DNA of 64,000 nt from assembly GCA_021014325.1 (NCBI GenBank), contig CM037463.1, positions 4,707,001-4,771,000 of the forward strand, read 5' to 3'. The notes below the pieces were generated by a model. That model saw only the letters and a list, made by a program, of their open reading frames with translations. It did not search any database and had not been told where the DNA came from. The translations under genes and the position numbers were made by a program. This DNA is from Plazaster borealis. Lineage: Eukaryota; Echinodermata; Asteroidea; Forcipulatida; Labidiasteridae. Below are positions 24,841-36,800 of this stretch, one piece after another (the stretch's first letter is position 1; every line of letters starts with the position of its first letter).

Positions 24841-27800
24841 TTGTATCGGACCGCAATTTGCACTAGCTTGTGCATGAAGAGAACCCTTTCCAACTAAATT
24901 CAACAAAATGCTGTAGTTTCTGTCCTATTGTTTATTAAATTGAATAATGCTCACGTTTTCACAGCAAAATAGTAGTAAAAAAAATACGTCACACCACCTG
25001 ACCACAGCAGCAGGCCAGTCAAGTCTTCAAACGACTTCAGCAAGAGCAGTTCCGTCAATTGGCCTTTCCAACCAATTCCATTTCCACCCACTGCATTCTT
25101 ATTTTTATCGACAGTTTTCATCAGATCTTGGCCTCGATTGCGATCGATGAAATATTTTCTTGTTGTCACCATTATTTTAGTTGATCGCTGCAGCGATCGC
25201 GATGTTTCAAACAAACTCCACGACGGCGCGCGCTGAACTTGCGAATTGCATTTCAGATAAAAGTTATCACAGGGTCTGTTTGCCGCCGCATCCCACAGTC
25301 GTAAAGCGTTAAAACAAACTGCGGAACCAGTCTCTACAGAAGCGACTGTAGAATGTATGCTGTACAAGGAGCCTTGTGGCTCACTGTGTGCTCTGTGCTA
25401 CGCGTGTGTCGGGTAGGCAAATCCCGAGTGCGATAGTTTATGGGATTGGTACCTCCTAAATAAGCACCAAAACGCTTGTGAATTCGGCGCTCATCGCTTT
25501 TAACCACGCGGCAGCAGTCAACATTTGTTATAGTTTTTCATTTTATAAATACTTTTAGTATTAGTTTTTATCATGATGCATTTCGTAACTACATTTACAC
25601 TGGGCGGCTTGTTTATCGTATTTAATTGAAGATTATCGTAGCGGCGTATTCACGGCTCAAAATCGTATTTTCTACGCCCAAATCGTGTATGTTGGCATCT
25701 CTGTTGACCCCAATTTTGGTGACACTACCACTTACATCAAGTTTGTCATACTGGCAGCCACTACTGAACTCCACGTTGAATTCGGTGAAGTAGAGGGCTA
25801 AGAAACTGCCTGATGGAGCAGTGATTGTGATCCGACAGTCGTGTACGTCGTGGTAGTACAGAGGATAGCCTGGGCTGGTAACCCGCCCATTGGTACCGGT
25901 GTAACCCTTGCTGCAATCTGTCATGGCAAACGTAGATTGTGTTCTGATTTACATGCATGTGGGAAAATTGATTGAATTTATTCGGATAAAAATTCAGCAA
26001 GAACATGCCAAAAATACATACACAACAACAGGAAAAAAGACAATGAAAAAAGAAGATAAACCAAAATAGAACACAAGATAGAAATACTGCACAAAATTAT
26101 CCAAGGATAGCCCCAAAAAAGCCAATAACTTAGACTTATTTCCATTGGGGTCCTTACAAAAGACTGCAAAGTTTCGTGCAATATCCAAGCGTTTTTGGAA
26201 ACCAATGTAATATATGTAGCTTTAGGCCTAACTTATGAAGAAAACAAGGGCCGAATCTGAGTGAAACTTGCCTGAAGTACTCTTAATATTGACATACTTA
26301 TATATCTCCTTTTTATGCAATATTTTTCCCTCTAATTCCTTTAAAACCTTCTGAATTACATTCAAGGAAATAACAGGCTCTCTTCAACACCAAAATAGAA
26401 AACGCTGGCATTTTAACACTAGAGGGCTGTGTCTATCGCTCCTTGATAACAATTCACACCAAGACAGATTGAATGCAAAATGAGAAAAGTGCAGGGCATA
26501 CACCAAGACTTTTGAACTGTTCCCCCCCCAAAAAAACCCAATACTATCACACACCTGCAATCAACAAGATTAAAAGGTATTATACAGGATCGGTAAGGAT
26601 AACAAACATCATTGTTTAATTTTAGTCTGATTGCTTACTGCTTATGAAGTTCATAATAGAACCATTTTTTTTCTGTGAAATATTTCCCTCCGAAAATGAA
26701 GTCATATCCATCAAAACTGTATCTGAAAAACTAAAAAAAATGCAACAGCTAATTTCTGACAAAATTTAGGACTATCTGTTTACATGCTGAACATTGTGCA
26801 TGGTTTTTCACTTTTCCTCCTTTCACAGGTTTGTTATTTCATGTATATGGTTGATCACACAAAACATGAACACTGTCTGCGACTATTTTGTCAGCTCATA
26901 CAAATCCTGTTTAATACCTTAAAAATAGAAGAAAAGAAATCTACTAACTCGCTATGGCATAGGTGAGGGAGAATCCAGTACCACTTGAAGACACATCAGT
27001 CATGAAGTAGATCTTAGCTGTACGTCCGGCAGTATCAAACACAGGAGGTACATCCAGTCCACAGTATCGTAGAGTTTGGCCATTTGTCTGATGGGACAAA
27101 AAGAGGACCCCATACAACCCCAAATTACTACAAAGTAAATTGACTTTTACTAAATAGCTAAAAAGTACAATTGATTGTTTTTCCCTTTTACTTCTTGAGA
27201 AAAATTGCCCTCGAAAGAGACAAGAAAAACCCTCGTGGAAGAAGAACAGTTCCCGGAGAAAGGGCTTCAAGCACCTAATGTGCAAATTTGTGTCTCAAAA
27301 CAACCGAGTGTGAAAGTTTGATTGGTTTTCTGCCATTCATTAGTCATCATAGGAAGATTAAATTCTGCATGGAAATGGGAAAACATCTCTTTGGTGGTAA
27401 TTCTAGCAAAAAAAAAAAAAAAATGCAACAGTAATGCCACATTTTTTTTGGTCAGGAGCCACTCTATTGCAAACGGCCTTTTGTTACTGGAAAAAATTAC
27501 TTCTTCCAGGCACACGACGTTAGCCAGCAGGACCACTTGGACACAATTTTGACTGGTGTTTTAACTACAGAGATGCCACTGTGGTAACGAAAAAACCCCT
27601 GAAAATGATTTTTTCCTTAGACAAAAGCAGAAAGCCACTGAATGAATGTCGCGAGTGGTAACCATTGTGACAAATTATCGCAGAGCAATCATCGCAGAGA
27701 TGCCAACATTGAAATCTCAAAAAGAGTAGCACCGCTGAGCACTTAAGTTCAAGTCACTTAACATCGAGCCGTAAAAAGAGAAAAATTTCAACTTTTACGA

Positions 27801-30800
27801 TATTAACTAATATTTTCAGCGAAAATCGCTTAGGAGGCCAAACAATTATAACTTTATTAAGACTTGATTTTTTTTTTACGTAAGTTGAGTTTTTTTTTTT
27901 TGAACCGGATATCCGGTTAAATCCGGAAAAGTGGCATCTCTGTAACTAGCATTTGACTTGCGGACTACTGTTAAGGGTGTAACCAGCTTTACCTCAGGGA
28001 AGTCTCTGAACTCCAAGTAGTCATAGTTGCAATTAGTCTGGTCCTCCACGTCAAACGCCGTGACGGAGATGCGGACATGCTTGGTGTCGTCCGGGGCATC
28101 GATATACCAGGTGCAGCGGGTGTTATGAGGGTAGACACTGGGATAGTTGGGCGAGGTGATCACCTGGGCAACGTCGGTCGCATTGAACGATCCGCCACAA
28201 ATAGCTGCAAAAGTAGGTTATTGAAACACAATCATTTCTGCTTATGACCACCTGGGCCCAATTTCATAGAGCTGCTTAAGCGCAAAAAGTAGCTAAGCAC
28301 AGCAACATTATGCTTACTAGATTATAGTTACCAGCCAAAATACCATGTAAAATGTACCATTTTTGACTGGTATCCTGCACATTTTTTGCTCAGCAGAAAA
28401 CTGTTAAGCAATATTTTCTGCTTAGGCAGCTCTATGAAATTGGCCCCTGGGCCTCATCTCAGAAAGTTGACAAGCACAACAGAAGTGCTGAGCAAACATT
28501 AGAAGGAAAACAGTGTCAAGCATGTATATCGAACTCTTCTATCAGCGAGCACTACCGGTGCCCTCTATAGTTTACCCAGGAGAGGCCATTTTCCCCAAGA
28601 AGCAGTCAACTAATAAACAATCAAACTCACAACTCACAGGCAAGTTTGGACCATTTAAATGCGGACATGATCGTGACAAACAATTCACCAGTCTCACCCA
28701 AAATTACCGTCTTATGCCGTAAACACAACAGTTTACAATCTTGCTGCTTTACAAACCACGAACAAACTTCAAACACTCCGGGTCATGCACCAGGCGCTGC
28801 AAGACGATTAATAACTCGTCCACCATTTCCCATGATGCACTGTAAAAATGGCCTCTCTTGGGCAAACTGTTGAGGGCGCACTGTATTGTGAATTTCAGAA
28901 TGAAACTAATCCAATTTGTGTTCTTGATAAAAACCTGTCCTGTTCTATAACCCTTTCATGCACCATTTATTTTAATGATAAATTGATCATATGGACACAT
29001 TAATTGTTTACTCCATTTTGCAAATGGCACCCCCCAAAAAAACAAAAAAAACAGGTCACAATAGCACCCTCAAGAGTCCTCTATCACATTATGAAAACCG
29101 TGTGGCTGTGCGATCTTTTTTTGTCTTTTAAAAACTATTTTTCTGAAGGGATTTAAACCGGTTCGCTCATTTCCCACAAAAGAAGTCAACTTACGATCCA
29201 CTGAGGCATAGTTCAGAGTGAAGCCTGCTTGGTTGACAGAACTGTCCGTGAAGAAGCGTAGGTAGGCCTGATTGCTTGAGAGGGTGATAACGGCGGGTGG
29301 CGTCTGTCCACAGAACACGCCCACCAGAGGTGATACGTTGCCGTAACCGTCGTGAATCTGCAGTAAGGTTAATAAAGGTCATACTTTTTACTCTTTATTA
29401 TTATTATTTTTTGCTGCTTGAAAAATATGATGTCGATTATATTTCCTTCAGTTAAAAAATGTCACTAAAGTAAAAGCAACTGAATCTTTCCAGAGCCTAT
29501 TCAAAGCTACATGGAATACGACCTCTTATATATTTTTTTCCCCCCAATAAGAAAACCCCCGAAAACATTTTGTGATTGTTCACATCCTTGAAATAAATGG
29601 GGCATACAATAGAGTGTACCACTTATGCCCGGTCACTTTAGCAGTTTTTCCGATGCTTGTAACTTTGTTATGAGCCCTTTAATCACCAAACAGTGTTTCA
29701 ACATGTGAATGGACATGCAGGCCTACACTGAAAAAGATTTTAATTGATTGAATTATTAGTTTTCTTAATTACTCTCAAATTTCATTCAAAAAAATGGACG
29801 AAAAAGGCAGATCATTTTTTCGTCCATTTTGGATGGAAATTTGAGTGGGATTCAATTTTTTTTTTTAAAGAACATCAATTGACTAAACTCAAAGAAAATT
29901 TCAGTCTAAAGCCCGTTTCACACGAGCTCTCTAAACAATGGTCGTTTGCAACGAAATCGCATTGGTGTCATGAAATCGCAAATTTACATCGTGTGAAAGG
30001 AATCCGTGTGATGAAATTACCTGGGACCCGCGTTAAAAACAACCGGGATCAAGACCTCCTCCAAAAATCGCATCCCTGTTTAGAATCGCCAAGATCGGTC
30101 ATGTGAAACGACGCACGTTATGATACCAAGGTGCCATGCGATCACACAACGATCACGCATGCGCAGCGGGTGAAAAGCGTTTGTTTGTTCAAGCATTCCT
30201 TCCTCCGTTAAAATGGCGTCGGTGGAAGAAATGTTCGTGTTGCAAATTATGTGAAGTTACCTTTGTTTTTGGATTTGGCATTTCCATTTGCCATCTCTGA
30301 CAAAACACTTTCCGCTACATTCATCTTTGGAGTTCGTCAGGAAACTGAGAATTCGCACGAAACAGCAGAAATGTCGCGCCGAGAAAACGATCGATGGCAC
30401 CCTAAACGCATTTACGTAACATTAAACGGGACATTGACAGAGAACCAGCGAACTAATAAATAACCAATGACGACCTTTCATCCAATACGGAGCAATCTCA
30501 CGAAAACGAGGGACGTTGGGAACGCGAAGTGTCACCGTGTGAATGTTTGTCATGATATCGCACGCAACCTTTGGGACAGACAACTGGCGCCCAAAACGAT
30601 GGACGTAAGTTTCCGATTCTCGTGTGAAAAGGGCTTAAGTCTACATGTCCATTCACATGTTGGAACATTTTGGGGTAGTTTCAAGTACTTAATTTCTTTT
30701 TTTTTTACAACCGTTTAAAAATTGCTGACTTGACGGATGCAAAGTGGTACCCAGAGCTGCCAACATTTGCATCTTGCAATCAGGGAGATTTTGTCCAACA

Positions 30801-33800
30801 ATCAGGGAGATATTTAGAATTACATTCAACATAACAGGGAAAAAGGTTCCACAATCAAGGAGATTTTCAAATCTGTTCATCAGAACATGGAAAGATTGGT
30901 TTGCTTTCAGGGAACTTTCTGCAGAATCAGGGAGTTGGCAGTTCTGGGTACCCTTTATTGTGTTTCCTGTCAAGTACGCGCGAGACTTGAACCGTCCATG
31001 ATGATTGTCGTCAGCACCGTCTCATAGTCTTCAGTCTGTACGAAAAGAAGTTCAGTACAGTTTGGGATAGCTCAACCTAGACCTCACCTCTAAGTAATCA
31101 TACGGGCATGTTCCAAAGTTGTCCTCAATAGCAAATTCAGTGAATGTCAACTGGATAACTTTGTTAACCTCAGCTGAGATGTACCACATGCAGTCCAGAT
31201 TGTTCTCATAGTTCCCGTCGCTGTCGACATCGACGCTTGAGATGGTTCCAGTGGGGGCGTTTAATATTCCACCACAGCCTAGAGCTGGTCCTGTTAAAGT
31301 AAAAAAATAAATAAAATAAAAACAAATTCTCATTGTTTGAGACCCTCCTTAAAGGCGCTGTACATGTTTGGTAATTACTCAAAATATATATTAGCATAAA
31401 AACTGACTTGGTAACAACCAACAGAGAGCTGTTGATAGTATAAAACATTGTGAGAAACGACTCCCTCTGAAGTAACATAGTTTTTGAGAAAGAGGTAATT
31501 TCTCACTAAAATAATAAAAACTTCTTGCAATAAGTTTTTATTCCTATCTTAAAGCACACAAATTTGTACAACAAGGGTGTTTTTTCTTTCATCATTTTCT
31601 TGCAACTTCACTGACCAATTGAGCCCAAATTTTGCATATGTTGGGATACAACAAGTGAGAACACTGGTCTTTGACAATTTCCAAACGTGTACGATGCCTT
31701 TAAATATAAATCTTAAACCTTCAGCCACCCCTTAGGTTGACCTGCGATCTTGCTTGAGCTGCGACAAAACTGTTGGCATCAAGTAGAAAATTGATGCTCA
31801 GGTCACTTTAACTGAGAAATCGTGTGAATGTCCCAGAACAAGCATCACCCTGACAAAACCACGCTCATGTAACCCACGATTGATCAGCGACGATGATTCC
31901 GTGACAAAGACACAAGTGTAATCGAGTGACTTTTTCTAGACAAAGTGTGTATTTAACTGATATTTTGTCTTGTTAAAGGATTGTGTATTTGAAGCATTTA
32001 TCATTTGCAATGTGATTTGCTAGTCCATTCAGCAGCCGCTGGGGTTGTTAACTGTAGACTCGCTGCTGTACAGTGAACTCGCTGAAGGAAGGCCCCGCCT
32101 CTGCTTTAAGGATGTTTATAAAAGAGAGATATGAAGTTGGCCAGCATTGACACCCACAGCTGGGAGAGGAAAGTAGATGACTGTGCTGCTTAGAGGTCAC
32201 TGGTGTCAAAGGGCATATCGAGGGCAGAGGAAGCCAGAGAGGCCCAGCTAGCCGACAAGAGAGCCATGAAGAAGACAAGGACAGCAGCAGCTCCTGGTCC
32301 CCTCTTTATTCACATGCAGCCACTGTGGGACTTTACAGCCACTTAAAAAAGTACGGTCAAGCACAGTGATCACTATTGTACTACCCCATCATCTTTTGAG
32401 ATGCACAGATGCTAGTACTCGAGTCAAACAGATTGTAGACAAACAGACTCCAATCTAATGGTACTGCTCACTGTGGAATACTGCCCCACAGAAACACACT
32501 CTTTTGCAGGGTTTCCTAAGAGCAGAATTTCCTGTTAAGCAGCGCCGTGAAATGGGGCCCTAGGATACTTGCTATCAAACTTACCAATCACTTCTTGATA
32601 TGCTGCCACAAATCCATCACCGGACACAGAGATATCGGACACAAAGCGAACCAACATGGAGGTCCCGGAGCTGACGATTGCGTCAGCAGGGGGCGTGGTT
32701 CCGCATAGCCGCTGGGCTAGCATCGGTGAGTTGGAGTCCACTCCGTCGTAAATCTCAATGTAGTCGTAGTTACAGGAAGGATGGGGCTCAATATCCATGC
32801 TTGAAAACCTGGAAAACATTAACAAAAACATCAGCATTTAAGGGAAAAAGTAGAATTATCCCAACCTGAAAGAAATTTCATAAAATTTGTTTTCATGGGA
32901 ACAAAAGATTTTAAGTTTCGTCAGTAATCAATCTCATTTCGAATGTGGCAACCTCAATAAGCAATGACGATTTTTAGACTTCTGATTCTCAAATACCATT
33001 TCCATACAATTAAGCAGACTGTAAGATTGGTGCTGGTGTGAACTTGTTCTTTTCAGGTTGACACCAATCAATGTTCATTGTTAATATTTACCAATCTTGT
33101 AATTTGTCTTAAGTTTAGTGAGCCTCAACACAGAGAAACCCCCAACCCAAAATGACATAATCACTAAGTGGGCACAATCTAGACACGAAGGAGCCTTGTT
33201 CCATACGCCTGCAATCCAGTGGACCACCAGAACGTTCTGCTGGACTGCGACTTTGTGCCAAACTATTGGAACACTCCATCATGGGAGATTACACGTTGAC
33301 ATTTCAATTGTTCAAACGGAACACTCCCGTAATCCAACGAACCAGTCCATGTTCACCCACTGGACTATTTAACCGATCTAATTGGAATGTTTCTACTGTT
33401 CAGACTTTGTAGACGTGCCCTCCTTTAGAGATCACAGTGGTCGCAAGTTGCTTGCTGCAATTCACCCAACCTCGATTCCCGGTTGGGCCATGATAGTAGA
33501 GTTGTGCATCGATTCTCTTCTGTGCCACGAGGGGTTTGGTCCGGGCCATTTGGTTTTCCTCCCTCCGGAAAAATCAAACCCTTTAGATCTCTGGCTGTAT
33601 GTCGTGGTCATATATGGGTCGATGTGGCTGGCTGCCAAAAAGGCGCCCTCGCATGCCTGCAGCTCAAACACATTGTAGCTGCGTCCTTTACAATCTGCGA
33701 GTAAGGATGATAAGCCTCCCAAATTATTATTTCAAAAAGAAAGATCAAATCTTACTTGAGCGATACAGATCTGCCGTCACTGACTGTGATAATCCAGCTG

Positions 33801-36800
33801 CAGTTCTGGCTGTGTTTGTAGGAATCCAGGTGGGTTGGGGTCTGGATCACTCCAGTCGGAGCAGTGAACGTCCCGCCGCATCCTGTAGATTGATAAACAC
33901 ACAAAAAGTTAACGACCATGACAACTGACTTGGTAAGAAGCACTGCAGCTGTTGTTAGTATAAACTATTTTGAGAGAGGATTCCCTTCGAAGTAATATGG
34001 TTTCAATAAATTTTCGCCCAAAAACATTTGAATCTGAGAAAAGATTCATGCATGAATCATTTAACAGGTTTCTGAGGGTTGGTGTCCGTTCGCAAATGCT
34101 GCGGCCAGAGATTTAGTTGGTACCTGCTGTCACCTCGCTTAATGCGAGTGGAATCAACGTTCTTGTGAAATTATTGTGACAGTTTCTTGCCGTTTTCTCA
34201 GCAAGTAGACACTGAATTTAGCTGAAACTTTCACAGGTGACTTTCATTGTTTCTTTATTTACAGTTTTGTCTATAAATCAGTAATACGTTGACCAAAAAA
34301 ACAATATGTGACCCTACCTTTAATATGGGGGTTCACCCAGGATGTCCACTTAAAATAATAACAAACGGTTTACGTAGCCTAATGCTAATAAATGCAGCAT
34401 GAACTCAAACAGAAGATGTGTGGGCTAAAAGCGAAAATGAAAAAGACTAGGAGGAAACTCAACCGACCTGGTTCAAAGTCCAACCCGAAGCCGACGTCGT
34501 TGACGCTGGAGTCGGAGTAGAACCTCATGAACACAGGTCCCATGACGATTATGCTCTCTGGTGTTTGATCACCGCAGATGTTACTTATCTGAGTACCAGT
34601 ATCGTCGGTACCCGCCCAGATGCGGAGCCCATCAAAGTTGCAGTTGCTTGAAACTAAAAATGAACACACAAAAAAAAGGTGGAGGGTGTGGTCATTGCAA
34701 CGCACAACAATAAATGTATTTACATGAATTCTATGCTTTTGCTTGGGGTGCCTTTCGACAGACATGTGTGCTATATAAATATTTTTTCATTATTGTTAAC
34801 AAACATGACTTATGGCTTCATAATCCATGTGATGGATGAAGTATTGTTAATGGCGTGTCATTCTCAAGGACGTAAAAAAAGAAAAAAAAGAAAAAAGTGC
34901 ATTGACCAGCTTGGCTGGGATTCGAACCCCAATTCTGACACCACAAGTTCGAAAAAAACAAAAACCTCTTCTTAGAATAATATAGACCTTTATCATGTTG
35001 CGGCCATCTTGATTTTCTCCCATTCAAATCAATGTAACCAAACTGAGGCTAGAAGGGCCAATAGTCTGGTTCCTTTTGGTTTGATGACTATTAGCATCCA
35101 TTACTGCTGTTGGATACAGGAAACATGACCAAGATGGTGGCAATCATGATCAAGGTCTATCAAACTGCTTTAGAATCTCACCTTCAATGCCGAACGGGTC
35201 GCTGAACAGCATGCCCAGACTCTGCAGCGGGGTCCAGTTGATGAGGTAATCACACGTCAGTTGGTCATCGTAGTTACGGCCAGGGTAACCCGGCGACACG
35301 ATGCGGCCGGAGGTTACACCGGTGAAGGTTGCACCGCATCCTGAAATCAGCAACACGGAACACGAAAGTATTAATGTCAGTTAATTATCCTTTAAGGTGC
35401 ACCATGTATTTTATTTTATAATTTATTCGGCATAGAAAACAGATCAATACAAAATACAGAAATAACAAAACAATACAAAAAGGACAATAAGCAATTGGAA
35501 AATGCCTGGAATTAAAAAAAGTTAACTAAATAACTGTGATTCGAAAGCCTTTATCTTTGATGCCACTGGCTACATTAGATAAAAACAATATCTAGGAAAG
35601 ACAAGAATATAAAATACAGCAATAAAAAGATACGTAAATGAAAATACACAAAAGAGAATTTACTCTCTGTGAGTTAAGGTGGTTCTGAAAAGAACCAGTG
35701 GAAGAACCAGTGGTGAAAGAGGTTCCACTCTTTGAACAGCTTGCTCTGATCGTAAAAAGTTTGAGATGTTTTATATACATGGTGTTTACAGCAAACCTTA
35801 CTAGATTGTATCTCCACCATCCAAAGTTTCAATTCCTGCTCATGTACATGGTGTTACCTCGAACCTTACTAGATTGTATCTCCACCATGCAAAGTTTCAA
35901 ATCCTACTCATGTACATGGTGTTACTGCAAACCTGTGTTACCGCAAACATTACTAGATTGTCTCTCCACAATGCAAAGTTTCAAATCCTACTCATGTACA
36001 TGGTGTTACTGCAAACAATACTAGATTGTATCTTCACCATGCTAAGTTTCAAATCCTATTCATGCACATGGTGTAACAGCAAACTTAATTCTAGATTTTA
36101 TCTCCACCATGCAAAGTTTCAAAGCCTACGGCTAGCAGCAGGGAACCCTAATGAATTTATACCCACCTACAGACCAGCTAGCTTGGAATCCAGTGCCTTG
36201 GTTGGATGCGTCAGTGCGGAACATGATTCTGATGACGTTGAGGGAAGAGACGATGGTAGCTGGGGCTGTGGTACCCGAGTAGGTACCCAGAAGGGTGTCA
36301 TTACTACTGCTACCATCATTCACCTGGAATTCAAATGTATTTCATAAAATTTGTCAGCTATTGAAATCCTAGAGTTATATAATTTGTAATGGATTTTTAA
36401 TACCCCATTGTAGAACTCAGAGATATAACAACTCCACCATTCCTGCTCTGGAAAAAATTCTGTGATGTTTACTTTATTTTATTCTATTAATGTTAATTTT
36501 ACTTGTTAATTGTATTTCTTAATGGTTTTTCTGTAATTTTCAACATATCTATTTTTATAAATCTCTGTATTTTAAACTCAATTCAGCCTTTGGCTGCGAT
36601 GTTTGAATGTTTTTAATAAACTAAACCAATAATAATTAACAAGGTTATTTCAGCCACCCCGGTGGCTGCCTACCTATGTTTTTTTAACCAATAAACCATA
36701 AAAAAAAAATAAAAAAAAATATAATAATAATAATAATAAATAAACAAATATAATAGAACTACTGGGAGCACTCTAATTTACAAACAGGTAACTGTTCTGG

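Noticed and set aside
25978..26205. Hydrophobic minus-strand frame that could be a signal peptide exon for a second gene starting at exon 33
   Set aside because: It is hydrophobic along almost its whole length, has no signal-peptidase-like end and no donor in phase 1 before exon 33. It is more likely T/A-rich intron.
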